23,143 nucleotides of DNA, taken from contig JBFIXI010000067.1 in assembly GCA_041605955.1 (NCBI GenBank), forward strand, positions 1 through 23,143, written 5' to 3'. The first letter of the stretch is position 1; every line of letters begins with the position of its first letter. The DNA is from JAHEJX01 sp041605955 (GTDB lineage Bacteria; Actinomycetota; Acidimicrobiia; Spongiisociales; UBA5794). Below the pieces are notes generated by a model that searched no databases, was not told the DNA's origin, and saw nothing but the letters and a program-made list of their open reading frames with translations. Positions 7,177-15,274 of this stretch are shown here, in pieces. A program made the translations under genes and the position numbers.

Positions 7177-10100
7177 ATGCGGGCGACGGTCTCGTCGGTC
7201 GACAGTATTCACAACAGGTATAGGCGCGCGTGGCGGGGCGCCACCCGGCTCATCGTGCTGACACTGCTCGGTTCGTTGGTGATCCCCTTGTCGGCCGACT
7301 CGGCGCAGGCCGCCGCCAGCGTTCCCCCCGGATCGATTGCCACTCAGTCCTCCACCAGCGGGGACCGCGGCCCCGAGCTGGCGATCGACGGAGATGTGTC
7401 GGGTGACGACAACCTGGGCTCGGTGACGCGGACCGACAGCGACTTCGAAGCGTGGTGGACGGTCGACATGCAGAGTGTCATCCAGGTCGAGAGGGTCAGG
7501 CTCTGGAATCGCACCGACTGCTGCAACGAGCGCCTCGCTGACTTCTACCTCTTTGTCTCCGAGCTGCCGTTCGCCTCGACGAGCGTGGCCGCCACACTGG
7601 CCGATCCCAATGTCACCGCGATCTTCCACGCCAGCCAGGCACCCAATTACCTCACGCTGCAGCCGGGTGTCGCCGGCCGCTATCTGCGGATCCAGCTCAC
7701 CGGCACCGACCAGCTCTCGCTGGCGGAGGTCCAGGTGAACACCGACAGCCTCAATGCGCTCGCCGACGAGACGTGGGGAGTGGCCAATCGCACTCGCTCG
7801 CTCATCTCCGGCACCGAAGCCGAGGTGTTCGCCATCGAGCAGATCGGCAACACCATCTACGTGGGGGGCAAGTTCCGCAACACGGTGCGGCGACGCACCG
7901 CCGATCCCCAGGTCGACCAAGCCTATCTGGCCGCCTTCGACGCCACCACCGGCGACTACATCGACTTCTGGACGCCCCGCCTCAACGGCCCGGTGTACGC
8001 CCTCGAGGCATCGGCCGACGGCAGCCGCCTCTACGTCGGGGGCGAGTTCACCGAGGTCAACGGTCACCCCGACACTCGCGGCATCGTCGCCCTCGACCCG
8101 GGGTCCGGCCTCGTCGACCACACCTGGTTCGCCATGGTGGAGAACTTCTACTCCTACGACCCGGGCGTGGTGCGTGACATCGAGGAGTCCGAAGGCTGGA
8201 TCTACATCAGCGGAAGCTTCAGCCACGCCCAAGGGATGGATCCGACGACGCGGCGCTTCGTATGGAAGGTCGCTCGGCTGTCGCCCACGACCGGCGCCCC
8301 CGACCCGAGCTGGCGGCCCCAGGTGCGAGGGGGCACCACGGCAGGCGGCGGCGTCCGCAGCCTGAGCCACGACCCGGTACGCGATCGGGTCTACCTCGTC
8401 GGATACTTCGAAGAGGTCAACGGGGTCGTTCCCAGCGACCGTTTCGCGGTCGTCTCCGACCAGGACGGTTCCACGATCACCGGCCTCAACCGCTTCCCGG
8501 AGCTCACTCCGACTCAAGATCACCAGTTCGAGGTCATCGCCCACGGCGATTTCGTCTGGGTGGCCGGCACCCAGCACGTGTTGCACATGCTCAACGCCGA
8601 CGATCTGTCGATCCACACGCGCTGGTTCACCGGATACGACTTCGCCTACCACATCGGCGGCGACTACCAGGCACTCGGCATCTTGGGAGACAAGATGTAT
8701 GCCACCTGCCACTGCTGGGGCGTGATCCGCGAGCTTCCCAGCTGGGTCACCACCCTGACCCAGGCCCGTGATATCACCCCGCTCGCAACCGAGGTACAGG
8801 GCATCATGGGCTTCGATCTGATCACCGGCGAGCTCGACGAGAGCTGGCTGCCCGACACGTTCGGCTCGATCGGCGGCTGGGCAATCCACGGGGCGGGCGA
8901 CGGCTGCCTGTGGGTCGGCGGGGACTTCAACCGTCGAGCAGTCGGCGACCAGTGGCGCAACAGCGTGCAGCGCTATTGCCCCGAATCGGGACAAGGCCCG
9001 CCGGTGGGTCCGCCACTCACAGAGCCGCCGCTCCCAGAAACCAACCCACCGTCAGTGCCGGGCAACGTGGTTGCCGTCGACAATGAGGACAACACCGTCG
9101 ACTTGTCGTGGAGCGCGTCCACCGACGACACCGCCGTCAGCTACTACCGCATCTACCGCAACGGCACCTTGCTGCAGGCAACCCGCAGCTTGGCGCTGAC
9201 CGACCTGGCCGCCACTCCCGGGGACACCTACACCGTGCGGGCCGTCGACGCCTACGAGACCGAGTCGGCCGACAGCGCGGCGGCGACTCCGGTTCTCGCC
9301 GGGCTCACCGACTACATCCTCAACGTCAGCTTCGACGGTGGACCGGAGGGCTTCCTGTACTCCGACGATGTGTTCCGCGGCGCCACCGAGGGTGACTATG
9401 CCGACGGACTGGTGCGGCCCGATGCCGGCGACCCTGCCGGCCACCTCATGGTTTTCCTCGGCGGCTACGACCACGACAACGTCTTCGGCATGTCCGGAGC
9501 TTGGGAGCAGACGTTCGATCTGCCGGTGGCGGCCGATGTCGAGGTGTCACTCGATTACAGGCTGTTCGTCTCCAACCCCAGCGAGTCCAACGAGTACGGT
9601 GAAGCGCTGCTGGCCATCGATGGCACACTGATCGGTGACGGTGGCAACGACTATCTCGCCAGGATCGCCGGAGGTGGGAACTCCGGCTGGACCCAGTTCG
9701 CCACGACGTTGAGCCTGCCGGCGGGCGCTCACACGATCTCAATTGGCGGCTACCACAACCAGAAGACCAGCCGAAACGAAACGGTGGAGGTCTCATTCGA
9801 CGAGGTGCGGATCGCTCCGCTGGCGCCCTCGGCTGGCTTCACCAATCCCGCCGCCGGGGCACTCGTCAGCGGCGTTGTGCCGATGGAGCTGCGAGCCACC
9901 GATGTCGAAGACGACTCCAGCCAACTCGCCGTCGAGGTATCCACCGACGCTGGAGTCACCTGGGCCGCGGCCGACTGGAATGCGGCCACGATGCGCTTCG
10001 ACTACACGCTCGACGTGACGGCCACCCCGGATGGACCCATCGATCTGATGGCGCGGGCCACCGACACGGACGGTCGCACCACGACCATCACGGCACCGTT

Positions 10101-12153
10101 CATCGTCGACAACGATGCTGACCCCACGGTGGTCATCACCGACCCAGTTGAAGGTGCCAATGTGACCGGCGTGGTGACGATCAAGATCGATGCCGCCGAT
10201 GCCGAGGATCCTCCAGGCACACTGCTCGTCGAGGTCTCCACCGACGGCGCCACCTGGAGCGCAGCCGCGTGGAACGCCGCCCAGTCACGCTATGAGCACA
10301 GTTGGGACACATCGCTCAATGGTGACGGGCCGGCCACGATCGAAGCCCGCGCCACCGACTCGGCCGCCGCCACCGTGTATGCCACGCCCGTGGGCGTCAA
10401 CGTGATCTCGATCCCGGGAATCGACTACGCCGCCACCGTCATCGGCGATGGCGCCACTGTCTACTGGCGGCTCGGAGAAGCAACCGGCGCGGTCGCCTTC
10501 GACGAGGTAGGAGACAACCACGCCTCCTACGAAGGAGCGCCCCTGCTCGGGGCCACCGGCGTCATCGCCAGCAGTAACACGGCCGTCGACTACGACGGAG
10601 TCGACGATGCAGTGCACATCGTCAACTCACCGGAGATCAACCAGGGCGGCCCCTATAGCGAGAAGACCATCGAGCTGTGGTTCAACGCCGACGACATCAC
10701 CACCCGGCAGGTGCTGATGGAGCAAGGCAGCGTCAGCCGCGGCCTCAACATCTACCTGCAGAATGGTCGGCTCTATGCGGGCATGTACAACACAACCAAC
10801 CAGGGAGGCGACACCCCATGGGGGCCGATCTTCCTGTCGACACCGGTGGCCGCCAACACCATCTATCACGTCGCGTTCGTGCTCGACCAGCCGGCGGACA
10901 CCCTCAGCCTGTACCTCAACGGCGCGCTGGCCGACTCGGCTACCGGGGCCGGGGAACTCAACAACCACGGCCTGGCGGCACTGGGATCGCAGCGAGGATG
11001 GAGCCGCTATCACACCGGCGGCCAGCAGGGGAAGGTCAACTTCTTCGACGGAACCCTCGACGAAGTAGCCGTCTACGCCACGGCCCTGAGCGGGGGGACG
11101 GTAGCCACCCACTATGCCGTGGGCACCTCGACCAGCACCGAACCGTCCATCTCGATCACCAGCCCCACGGAGGGGGCGACCGTCAGCGGCCTCGTGACGG
11201 TCGTGCTCAACGCCGCCGACCCAGACGATCCGCTGGGCACGTTGGACGTGGAGGTTCGCACCGACGGAGGCACCTGGAATGCGGCGGCCTGGAACGCCGG
11301 GTTGGGCCGTTACGAGTACATCTGGGACACGGCTGCACAGGGCGACGGTCCGGCGACGATCGAGGCCCGCGTCACCGATATGACGCCGACGACCGTGACG
11401 GCCACCCCCGTCAACGTGACCGTCTTCACCCCCCCAGCCGAGGACTATCGGCAGACGGTCCTCGACGACGGTGCCGCGGTTTACTGGCGACTTGGAGAGG
11501 CCGCCGGATCCACGGCAGTGGACGAGCTTGGAAGAAACAACGCGACCTACGTGGGCAACCCCACATTGGGCGCCAACGGAATCATCACCGGGCTCGACAC
11601 CGCGGTGGCGCTCGACGGCGTGGACGATCGCGTAGACCTCACCAACTCGCAGGAGATCAACCAGGGAGGCCCGTACCCGACCAAGTCGGTCGAGCTGTGG
11701 TTCCACGCCTCCGATGTCACTACCCGGCAGGTGCTGATGGAGCAAGGCAGCGTCAGCCGCGGCCTCAACATCTACCTGCAAAACGGGCTGCTGTACGCCG
11801 GCATCTACAACACGACGGATAACGGCGGCGACACCCCGTGGGGCCCGGTGTTCCTCTCCACCGCCGTGTCACCGGCAACGAACTACCACGTGGTGATAGT
11901 TCTCGATCAGCCCAGCGACTCCTTCAGCCTCTACGTGAACGGCACCCTGGCTGCGGCCGGCAGTGGCGTTGGCGAGCTACACAACCACGGCCTGGCAGCC
12001 ATCGGCGGACAACGCGCCTGGGCCCGTTTCCACAACGGAGCGCAGAACGGCCAGCTGAACTACTTCAGCGGCACGATCGATGAGGTAGCCATCTACCCGG
12101 GCGCTCTCGATGCTGCCGCTGTGACGGCGCACTACGCGGCCGGGACGAGCTAG
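7177..12153 (+). CDS. Secreted multidomain F5/8C-propeller-LamG protein (paralogue 2)
   Basis: A 1658-residue exported protein; the ATG at 7177 follows AGAGG at suitable spacing. Segments: signal peptide to about 46 (RRAWRGATR, hydrophobic core, AQAAA); a discoidin/F5-8C-like domain at about 48-188 (ELAIDGD, WWTVDM, GRYLRIQLTG, LAEVQV); a propeller-like head at about 190-605, clearly paralogous to that of the preceding gene (IEQIGNTIYVGG shared, with 32 identical bases at 7834-7865 and 3348-3379); fibronectin-III-like 621-708; a jelly-roll-like segment 709-885; Ig-like domains at about 886-985, 986-1080 and 1322-1420; LamG modules at about 1082-1315 and 1422-1658. The last two Ig-LamG units repeat with a period of 340 residues. 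No cell-wall sorting signal. Probably a carbohydrate-binding surface or matrix protein (inference). Confidence 0.85.
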   Translation: MRATVSSVDSIHNRYRRAWRGATRLIVLTLLGSLVIPLSADSAQAAASVPPGSIATQSSTSGDRGPELAIDGDVSGDDNLGSVTRTDSDFEAWWTVDMQSVIQVERVRLWNRTDCCNERLADFYLFVSELPFASTSVAATLADPNVTAIFHASQAPNYLTLQPGVAGRYLRIQLTGTDQLSLAEVQVNTDSLNALADETWGVANRTRSLISGTEAEVFAIEQIGNTIYVGGKFRNTVRRRTADPQVDQAYLAAFDATTGDYIDFWTPRLNGPVYALEASADGSRLYVGGEFTEVNGHPDTRGIVALDPGSGLVDHTWFAMVENFYSYDPGVVRDIEESEGWIYISGSFSHAQGMDPTTRRFVWKVARLSPTTGAPDPSWRPQVRGGTTAGGGVRSLSHDPVRDRVYLVGYFEEVNGVVPSDRFAVVSDQDGSTITGLNRFPELTPTQDHQFEVIAHGDFVWVAGTQHVLHMLNADDLSIHTRWFTGYDFAYHIGGDYQALGILGDKMYATCHCWGVIRELPSWVTTLTQARDITPLATEVQGIMGFDLITGELDESWLPDTFGSIGGWAIHGAGDGCLWVGGDFNRRAVGDQWRNSVQRYCPESGQGPPVGPPLTEPPLPETNPPSVPGNVVAVDNEDNTVDLSWSASTDDTAVSYYRIYRNGTLLQATRSLALTDLAATPGDTYTVRAVDAYETESADSAAATPVLAGLTDYILNVSFDGGPEGFLYSDDVFRGATEGDYADGLVRPDAGDPAGHLMVFLGGYDHDNVFGMSGAWEQTFDLPVAADVEVSLDYRLFVSNPSESNEYGEALLAIDGTLIGDGGNDYLARIAGGGNSGWTQFATTLSLPAGAHTISIGGYHNQKTSRNETVEVSFDEVRIAPLAPSAGFTNPAAGALVSGVVPMELRATDVEDDSSQLAVEVSTDAGVTWAAADWNAATMRFDYTLDVTATPDGPIDLMARATDTDGRTTTITAPFIVDNDADPTVVITDPVEGANVTGVVTIKIDAADAEDPPGTLLVEVSTDGATWSAAAWNAAQSRYEHSWDTSLNGDGPATIEARATDSAAATVYATPVGVNVISIPGIDYAATVIGDGATVYWRLGEATGAVAFDEVGDNHASYEGAPLLGATGVIASSNTAVDYDGVDDAVHIVNSPEINQGGPYSEKTIELWFNADDITTRQVLMEQGSVSRGLNIYLQNGRLYAGMYNTTNQGGDTPWGPIFLSTPVAANTIYHVAFVLDQPADTLSLYLNGALADSATGAGELNNHGLAALGSQRGWSRYHTGGQQGKVNFFDGTLDEVAVYATALSGGTVATHYAVGTSTSTEPSISITSPTEGATVSGLVTVVLNAADPDDPLGTLDVEVRTDGGTWNAAAWNAGLGRYEYIWDTAAQGDGPATIEARVTDMTPTTVTATPVNVTVFTPPAEDYRQTVLDDGAAVYWRLGEAAGSTAVDELGRNNATYVGNPTLGANGIITGLDTAVALDGVDDRVDLTNSQEINQGGPYPTKSVELWFHASDVTTRQVLMEQGSVSRGLNIYLQNGLLYAGIYNTTDNGGDTPWGPVFLSTAVSPATNYHVVIVLDQPSDSFSLYVNGTLAAAGSGVGELHNHGLAAIGGQRAWARFHNGAQNGQLNYFSGTIDEVAIYPGALDAAAVTAHYAAGTS
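10702..10760 (+). repeat. 59-bp direct repeat, copy 1 (in LamG module)
   Basis: Identical over 59 bases to 11722-11780, exactly 1020 bp (340 codons) downstream, within the matching LamG modules of the same protein. It encodes TRQVLMEQGSVSRGLNIYLQ. Flanking bases diverge at synonymous and non-synonymous sites, so this is a patch of recent homogenisation or strong constraint inside an older duplication. Confidence 0.95.
11722..11780 (+). repeat. 59-bp direct repeat, copy 2 (in LamG module)
   Basis: Second copy of the identical 59-base stretch at 10702-10760, located in the C-terminal LamG module of the same gene and in the same frame. Confidence 0.95.
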
Positions 12154-12194
12154 CCGGCGTTAGGCACCGGGATGATCGCCGCCGAGCTGACCGG

Positions 12195-12617
12195 CTAGTC
12201 GGCGACTGCGGAGTGACCGGCGGCGCGCAGCGCTGCCCGAATCTTGGCGGCCGCCTCATCGAGAGCTTCCGGATCGGGGTCGGGATCGGCGCGGGCGAAG
12301 TCGAACTGCGACATCCTGTCAGCCCCGAACACATGGACGTGCGCGTGGGGCACTTCGAAACCGGCGATCACCATCCCCACCCGAGCGTTGCCCAAGGCCT
12401 CTTTGATAGCTAGCCCGATCTTGTGGGCGACGTCGGTAACGTGGGCCCACAGCTCCGGATCGAGATCGGTCCATTCGTCGATCTCGGTGCGAGGCACCAC
12501 CAGGGTGTGCCCCGGCGTGAGCGGATTGATGGTGAGGAAGGCGGCGCAGTGCTCGTCCTTCCAGACGAAACGACCGGGTAGGTCGCCGTTGATGATCATC
12601 GTGAAGACAGAGCCCAT
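12195..12617 (-). CDS. HIT family nucleotide-binding hydrolase/transferase
   Basis: A 140-residue histidine-triad protein, a family that hydrolyses nucleotide phosphoramidates or dinucleoside polyphosphates. The N terminal segment (FTMIINGDLPGRFVWKDE) and the TPGHTLVVPR strand are typical of the Hint-like branch, and the triad H91-A-H93-V-H95-V-F is complete. The ATG at 12617 is chosen over an in-frame GTG at 12635 because TAGCCT lies 7 nt upstream, as in other leaderless starts here; initiation at 12635 would place that hexamer inside the gene. It converges with the second LamG gene, the stops being about 40 bp apart. No partner gene; housekeeping role likely. Confidence 0.93.
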   Translation of the reverse strand: MGSVFTMIINGDLPGRFVWKDEHCAAFLTINPLTPGHTLVVPRTEIDEWTDLDPELWAHVTDVAHKIGLAIKEALGNARVGMVIAGFEVPHAHVHVFGADRMSQFDFARADPDPDPEALDEAAAKIRAALRAAGHSAVAD

Positions 12618-12624
12618 GGGCGCC

Positions 12625-12630
12625 AGGCTA
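12625..12630 (-). promoter_or_regulatory. Candidate -10 hexamer (TAGCCT) for leaderless HIT mRNA
   Basis: TAGCCT on the minus strand, 7 nt (GGCGCCC) before the ATG at 12617. There is no purine-rich Shine-Dalgarno stretch. This position supports the shorter start of the HIT gene. Confidence 0.45.
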
Positions 12631-12678
12631 CCCACTCTCGCCGCGCGATCGAGCCGGTCAGCCGAGGCCGCTACACGC

Positions 12679-14484
12679 TCAGAAGGCAGCGTCGGGCATC
12701 GCCATCAGCCAGCCGTCTTCGCGCTCGGCTGCCTCCCGGCGCAGCTTGGCCATAGGGAGCACCTGCCCGGCGAAGAACCGCGCTGAAGCGATCTTGCCTG
12801 CGTAAAACGCGGCGTCGTCGGCCGTTGCCGTCGGCTTGGCCCGGAGCGCCACCTCGGCGTGGCGCAGCAGAAGCCACGCGATGACGACCTCCGACAGACT
12901 CTCCAGCAGGGCGTTGGTGTGGAGCCCGGTTTTGTAGATCGCGTCCGGATCGTCGTCCATCGAGGCCATCAAGTGGCCGCCCAGCACGGCAATGTGGGCT
13001 TCGACGTCCTCCAAGGCAGTACCGAGCAAGCGGCGCTCGTCGATGAGCTCTTCCGGGCCGCCCTTGACCATGTCGAGGATCTCCTCCGAGAGCCGCCGCA
13101 ACGTGGCGCCTTGGTCGCGGGCGATCTTGCGGAAGAAGAGATCCAAGGCCTGAATACCGGTGGTGCCTTCGTAGAGCGAGTCGATCTTGATGTCGCGGAT
13201 GTACTGCTCGACTGGGTAGTCCTGGAGGTAGCCGGATCCGCCAAACACCTGCAGGGACTGGCCGAGCAGCTCGAAGGCCTTCTCCGATGAATAGCCCTTG
13301 AACAGCGGCAGCAGCAGGTCGGTGAGCTTCTTCCAGTAGGGCTCATCGGGGTGCAACTGCATTTGGTCGATCGCCCACGCCGTATAGAACAACAGCGCCC
13401 GCATCCCCTCAGCGTGCGATTTCTGGAGCATCAACATCCGGCGCACGTCCGGATGGTTGATGATCTCCACGCGCGGCGCGGTCTTGTCGAGCATCCGTGT
13501 CATGTCGGCGCTCTGCACCCGCGCTTTGGCGTACCCGAGCGCATTGAGGTAGCCGGTGGATAGGGTCGCCGCCGACTTGGCTCCGATGAGCAAGCGGGCG
13601 TCCTCGATGACCTTGAACATCTGCTTGATGCCGTCGTGGACCCCACCAACCAGATAGCCCACACACGGCCGATCGCCGCCCAGGGTCATCTCACACGTGG
13701 CCGATCCCTTGATGCCCATCTTGCTCTCGAGGTTGGTGGCGAAGATGCCGTTGCGCTCGCCGATGGACCCATCCTCGTTCACGTGATACTTGGGCACGAT
13801 GAACATCGAGAGACCCGGCGTTCCCGGCTCGCCACCCTCCCGCCGGGCCAGCACCAGGTGGATGATGTTCTCCGCGTAGTCGTGCTCACCCGACGTGATG
13901 AAGCGCTTCACCCCTTCGAGGTGGTAGGTGTCGCCCTCGACGTGGATCGCCTTGGTGACCCCGGCACCGACATCCGATCCCGCATCGGGCTCGGTCAAGA
14001 CCATGGTTCCGCCCCAGCGCCGCTCGATCATGGGCAGCGCCCACTTCTGTATCTGTTCCTCGGTGCCGACCAGGCCGAGAACGACGGCCATCAGACCGCC
14101 CGAGACAAACAGGAACAGCCCGGGGTTGGCTCCAACGAGCAGCTCTTGGACCGCCCAGCGCAGCTGTGAAGGTGCTCCGAAGCCCCCCAGCTCCTTGGGC
14201 ACGGACAGCTTGTCCCAGCCTCCCTCGTAGAAGGCATCGAGGCCGCGCTTCATCGAGTCATGCAGCTCGATCACACCATCGGTGAGCTGCAGCGGCACCC
14301 GATCAGCCTCGACGAAACTGGCGGCGAAGTCATCGATGGCACGCCGCTCCACTTCGCGCACGATGTCCATCGCGGTCTCCCGGTCGAAGTCCTCAAAAGG
14401 CTCCCGTCCAAGGTGGGACTCGAGATCGCTTACCTCGAACAGATTGAACTCGATGTCCCGGATATTGCTCTTGTAGTGGCTCAT
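12679..14484 (-). CDS. Acyl-CoA dehydrogenase, long FadE5-like type
   Basis: A 601-residue FAD-dependent acyl-CoA dehydrogenase, the first oxidative step of fatty-acyl beta-oxidation. The start MSHYKSNIRD is characteristic of the long actinobacterial FadE5-like group, which carries an extra C-terminal domain compared with the usual 380-residue enzymes. Visible: MVLTEPDAGSDVGAG (flavin/substrate loop), GVKRFITSGEHD, KMGIKGSATCEM, QVFGGSGYLQDYPVEQYIRD, and YEGTTGIQALDLFFRK with the probable catalytic base Glu439. The ATG at 14484 follows a purine-rich GAGGAGAAGAGAG; the longer frame to 14529 adds 15 residues without family similarity. It is divergent from a TetR gene and the shared 171-bp region carries inverted repeats, so repression by that regulator, relieved by an acyl-CoA, is the likely control (inference). 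Confidence 0.95.
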   Translation of the reverse strand: MSHYKSNIRDIEFNLFEVSDLESHLGREPFEDFDRETAMDIVREVERRAIDDFAASFVEADRVPLQLTDGVIELHDSMKRGLDAFYEGGWDKLSVPKELGGFGAPSQLRWAVQELLVGANPGLFLFVSGGLMAVVLGLVGTEEQIQKWALPMIERRWGGTMVLTEPDAGSDVGAGVTKAIHVEGDTYHLEGVKRFITSGEHDYAENIIHLVLARREGGEPGTPGLSMFIVPKYHVNEDGSIGERNGIFATNLESKMGIKGSATCEMTLGGDRPCVGYLVGGVHDGIKQMFKVIEDARLLIGAKSAATLSTGYLNALGYAKARVQSADMTRMLDKTAPRVEIINHPDVRRMLMLQKSHAEGMRALLFYTAWAIDQMQLHPDEPYWKKLTDLLLPLFKGYSSEKAFELLGQSLQVFGGSGYLQDYPVEQYIRDIKIDSLYEGTTGIQALDLFFRKIARDQGATLRRLSEEILDMVKGGPEELIDERRLLGTALEDVEAHIAVLGGHLMASMDDDPDAIYKTGLHTNALLESLSEVVIAWLLLRHAEVALRAKPTATADDAAFYAGKIASARFFAGQVLPMAKLRREAAEREDGWLMAMPDAAF

Positions 14485-14586
14485 TCGGCTCTCTTCTCCT
14501 CGGCCGCGGCGTCGCGGGTGGCCAGACAACGGCCCGCTGGGTTATCGGCCCCTGGGTTATCGGCAGGCGCGGCCCTCAGCTGCATT

Positions 14587-14616
14587 CTCAAATTTGATTG
14601 TACACTCTAATTTGAG
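14587..14616. promoter_or_regulatory. Inverted repeat CTCAAATT-N14-AATTTGAG (operator candidate)
   Basis: Perfect 8-bp arms at 14587-14594 and 14609-14616 in an AT-rich island between the divergent acyl-CoA dehydrogenase and TetR genes. The 14-nt spacer contains TACAAT read on the minus strand (14603-14598), a good -10 for the dehydrogenase gene. A regulator bound here would cover that promoter. Confidence 0.6.
14598..14603 (-). promoter_or_regulatory. Candidate -10 (TACAAT) of the acyl-CoA dehydrogenase gene
   Basis: TACAAT on the minus strand in the AT-rich island, with TTGAGT (14627-14622) upstream at 19-bp spacing as a possible -35. A leader of about 100 nt with a Shine-Dalgarno sequence would result, unlike the leaderless genes nearby. 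Confidence 0.4.
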
Positions 14617-14627
14617 TGATTACTCAA
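14612..14627. promoter_or_regulatory. Inverted repeat TTGAGT-N4-ACTCAA (operator candidate)
   Basis: A perfect 16-bp palindrome with a 4-nt spacer, sharing its left arm with the right arm of the preceding inverted repeat. It lies just upstream of the proposed -10 of the TetR gene (14644-14649) and overlaps the possible -35 of the dehydrogenase gene. Size and position suit a TetR-family dimer controlling both genes. Confidence 0.6.
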
Positions 14628-14643
14628 GATTCTTGGGATCCAC

Positions 14644-14649
14644 TACTCT
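14644..14649 (+). promoter_or_regulatory. Candidate -10 hexamer (TACTCT) for leaderless tetR mRNA
   Basis: TACTCT with 6 nt (CTCGGC) before the ATG at 14656; no Shine-Dalgarno sequence. The same hexamer with 7 nt precedes the P450 start. Confidence 0.45.
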
Positions 14650-14655
14650 CTCGGC

Positions 14656-15201
14656 ATGGCCCGATACCAGGCCGGAATCCGTACGGAAGGGCGTATCGTC
14701 GACTCCACCCGTGAGCTGCTCAGCGAAGTCGGGTTAGAGGGCACCACGCTCAAGGCGATATGCGAACGCGCCGGCGTGCGGGTCGGCAGCTTCTACAACC
14801 TGTTCGACTCGAAGGAGTCTGTAGTCCTGCGATTGGTGGGCGAGGCGATCGCCGCGGTCGACCCGGACCCGGCTCATTTGGGCACCGAGACGGTCGAAGA
14901 CCTGGTTGAGGCGTACATCAGCTTCGTAACCAAGAACCCGACCATGGCCCGCATCTACGTCCAGATCGCCGTGACCGGAGCGCTCACTCATGGTGAGCTG
15001 CATCACCGCATCCAGCGCCACCACGAGCAGCGTCTGGAGAGATTCCGCGATGCCAAGATGCGGGCCGAACCCGATTTGGATGTGGCGACGGCCACCGAGT
15101 GCGCCGAAGTACTCCTGGCCTCGCTCAGCGGTCTGGCCTTTCGGGCCGCGCTCGACGAAGAATTCGACTTCGCCACCCACGTGCGCGCCGTGCCGCGCTG
15201 A
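14656..15201 (+). CDS. TetR family transcriptional regulator
   Basis: A 181-residue one-component repressor. The N-terminal helix-turn-helix spans about residues 8-55: RIVDSTRELLSEVGLEGTTL, KAICERAGVRVGSFYNLFDSKE, the F-Y-N-L-F-x-S-K-E ending being the classic TetR signature. The remaining all-helical part is the ligand-binding and dimerisation domain, whose sequence is not diagnostic. Divergent orientation with the acyl-CoA dehydrogenase gene and two inverted repeats between them point to autoregulation and control of that gene, with an acyl-CoA or fatty acid as a plausible effector (inference). The sugar dehydrogenase gene lies 73 bp downstream with its own Shine-Dalgarno sequence and may be partly read through. 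Confidence 0.93.
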   Translation: MARYQAGIRTEGRIVDSTRELLSEVGLEGTTLKAICERAGVRVGSFYNLFDSKESVVLRLVGEAIAAVDPDPAHLGTETVEDLVEAYISFVTKNPTMARIYVQIAVTGALTHGELHHRIQRHHEQRLERFRDAKMRAEPDLDVATATECAEVLLASLSGLAFRAALDEEFDFATHVRAVPR

Positions 15202-15274
15202 CGCGCCCGCGCGACGCGAACCAATCCGGCGGTCACCACGTACTCCCCAGCAGGTCGAAAGAAGGGGAGGTGCG

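Noticed and set aside
7141..8994. 617-codon open frame on the minus strand
   Set aside because: It lies antisense to the second LamG gene, whose signal peptide, domains and paralogy are clear. The antisense translation has no domain logic and is a by-product of high GC. Similar minus-strand frames at 3180-4211 and 5727-7178 were dropped for the same reason.
12150..12198. CTAGCCGG / CCGGCTAG inverted repeat between the convergent second LamG and HIT genes
   Set aside because: The arms are only 8 bp with a 33-nt loop and coincide with the two TAG stop codons. Too weak to call a terminator.
14990..15274. Upstream extension of the sugar dehydrogenase frame
   Set aside because: It overlaps the TetR gene in another frame. 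The Shine-Dalgarno sequence GGGGAGG and signal peptide fix the start at 15275.
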